Source: Wolbachia endosymbiont of Cylisticus convexus (GTDB lineage: Bacteria; Pseudomonadota; Alphaproteobacteria; Rickettsiales; Anaplasmataceae). From it: a stretch of 14,430 nt of DNA. The notes below the pieces were generated by a model, which saw only the letters and a program-made list of their open reading frames with translations, was not told the DNA's origin and ran no database searches. The position numbers and the translations under genes were made by a program. The DNA lies in the NCBI RefSeq assembly GCF_003344345.1, contig NZ_QPIP01000034.1, positions 1 through 14,430 on the forward strand. The letters are read 5' to 3'. Positions 13,740-14,430 of this stretch are shown piece after piece. The first letter of the stretch is position 1. Every line of letters starts with the position of its first letter.

Positions 13740-14430
13740 AGATTATCTTGAAAGTAGGATAAGGTATAGTATAAGAAATGTAAAAGTGAGGTAAGAAATG
13801 AGAAAAAAGTATCCAACAGATCTAAGTAAAAGGCCGAATAGAAAAATATTTCAGAGTATGATACAAGAAAGGAGGAAAACCGCCAAAGTATAGTAAAAGA
13901 GAAATATTAGAGGCGATTTTCTATGTATTGCGTACAGGATGCCAATGGCGGGAATGCTATGGAAGACTGTGTATGAGCAGTTTAGGCAATGGAAAAAGCA
14001 GGAAATTTTTGAGAAAATGAATTGCCAAATATAGCAGGAGAAAAATAGGAAGAAATGAGGAGCCAAGCGCTTGACAGTCAATCTGTGAAAACTACAGAAA
14101 AAGGGGGGTCAAAGGTTATGATGGAAATAAAAAAGTAAAAGGTAGAAAAAGGCATATAAAGGAAGAATATGACATAGATATTGAAATTGTTAAAAGACCT
14201 CCATGTAGATTTTGGGTACATAACGCTTGAGCTGCTGCCAGCGAGAGAACAGGGATTTAAAGTACAGCCAAGAAGGTGGGTTGTAGAAAGGACTTTTGCT
14301 TGAGGAATAGAAGGCTATCAAAGGAATATGATTTGCTTACAACATCTACTGAAAATTTCATATGTCTTGCTATGAATAGGGTTATGTTAACGAGGAAATA
14401 TGCCTAAGTTTTCTAGTTTCAGGACAACCT
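13740..14430 (+). mobile_element. IS5-family insertion sequence, decayed
   Basis: The right end, tctagtttcaggacaacct (14412-14430), is complementary with about 14 of 19 matches to a degraded left end at 13740-13758 (agattatcttgaaagtagg). These enclose one transposase pseudogene. At 691 bases it is shorter than a full IS5-type element because of internal deletions. The right end coincides with the window edge, so flanking duplication cannot be checked. Confidence 0.7.
13798..14407 (+). pseudogene. IS5-family transposase, frameshifted and internally deleted
   Basis: It starts MRKKYPTDLSKR at 13798. After frame changes it reads KKGGKPPKYSKREILEAIFY and VLRTGCQWR, then WKTVYEQFRQWKKQEIFEKM, DSQSVKTTEKGG (first catalytic Asp) and GYDGNKKVKGRKRHI. 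It then jumps, with the central catalytic part missing, to DIDIEIVKRPPCRFWV, continues as ELLPAREQGFKVQPRRWVVE and RTFA across shifts, and ends NRRLSKEYDLLTTSTENFIC, LAMNRVMLTRKYA and a TAA at 14405-14407. At least five shifts or stops and one deletion make it inactive. Confidence 0.82.

Noticed and set aside
13851..14081. 76-codon minus-strand hydrophobic frame
   Set aside because: It is antisense to the IS5-family transposase relic; the Lys/Arg-rich sense strand gives Phe/Leu-rich antisense.
1..14430. CRISPR array, tRNA, rRNA or toxin-antitoxin pair
   Set aside because: No regularly spaced direct repeats, no cloverleaf or rRNA-like sequence, and no recognisable toxin or antitoxin motif were seen on either strand.

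Overview
The window is AT-rich Alphaproteobacterial DNA that reads like a Wolbachia (Anaplasmataceae, Rickettsiales) chromosome. This is a judgement from gene content and protein style: housekeeping genes in small scattered operons, exported ankyrin and pentapeptide proteins, many decayed insertion sequences and a group II intron relic. No search was run. Roughly 70% of the window is intact coding sequence. The right third (about 10.35 kb to the end) is mostly a graveyard of broken mobile elements around one intact gene.

Left part (1-5549). A small broken gene stub lies at the left edge (minus strand), followed by gmk (guanylate kinase, minus). An overlapping minus-strand pair comes next: an exported ankyrin protein, then an exported pentapeptide-repeat protein. 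A lone plus-strand gene encodes a 94-residue protein with eight cysteines. A 350-base interval follows that contains an orphan promoter, a perfect 14-bp palindrome and a perfect Shine-Dalgarno in front of a five-codon ORF. pyrB (aspartate carbamoyltransferase, minus) follows.

Middle part (5632-10262). The minus-strand genes are an iron-type ABC transporter substrate-binding protein, a four-TM protein with a long disordered N-terminus, nadK and rpmE. fabD is on the plus strand. rpmE and fabD diverge from a compact intergenic region with a near-consensus sigma-70 promoter on each strand. The fabD promoter position also decides the fabD start codon.

Right part (10349-14430). An IS481-like element has 27-bp perfect terminal inverted repeats but a broken transposase. 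It abuts an IS3-type transposase relic. Then comes an intact 413-residue protein of unknown function, whose 3' end runs straight into the tail of a group II intron (reverse-transcriptase C-terminus, then domains V and VI). That intron tail is embedded antisense in an IS630-type transposase relic, which is followed by a broken IS5-type element whose right end coincides with the end of the window.

The housekeeping genes cover nucleotide synthesis (gmk, pyrB), NADP supply (nadK), translation (rpmE), fatty-acid synthesis (fabD) and iron uptake. The candidates for host interaction or novel biology are the ankyrin/pentapeptide pair, the Cys-rich protein, the four-TM protein and the 413-residue protein. 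I see no CRISPR array, tRNA or rRNA, and no convincing complete new multi-gene system.
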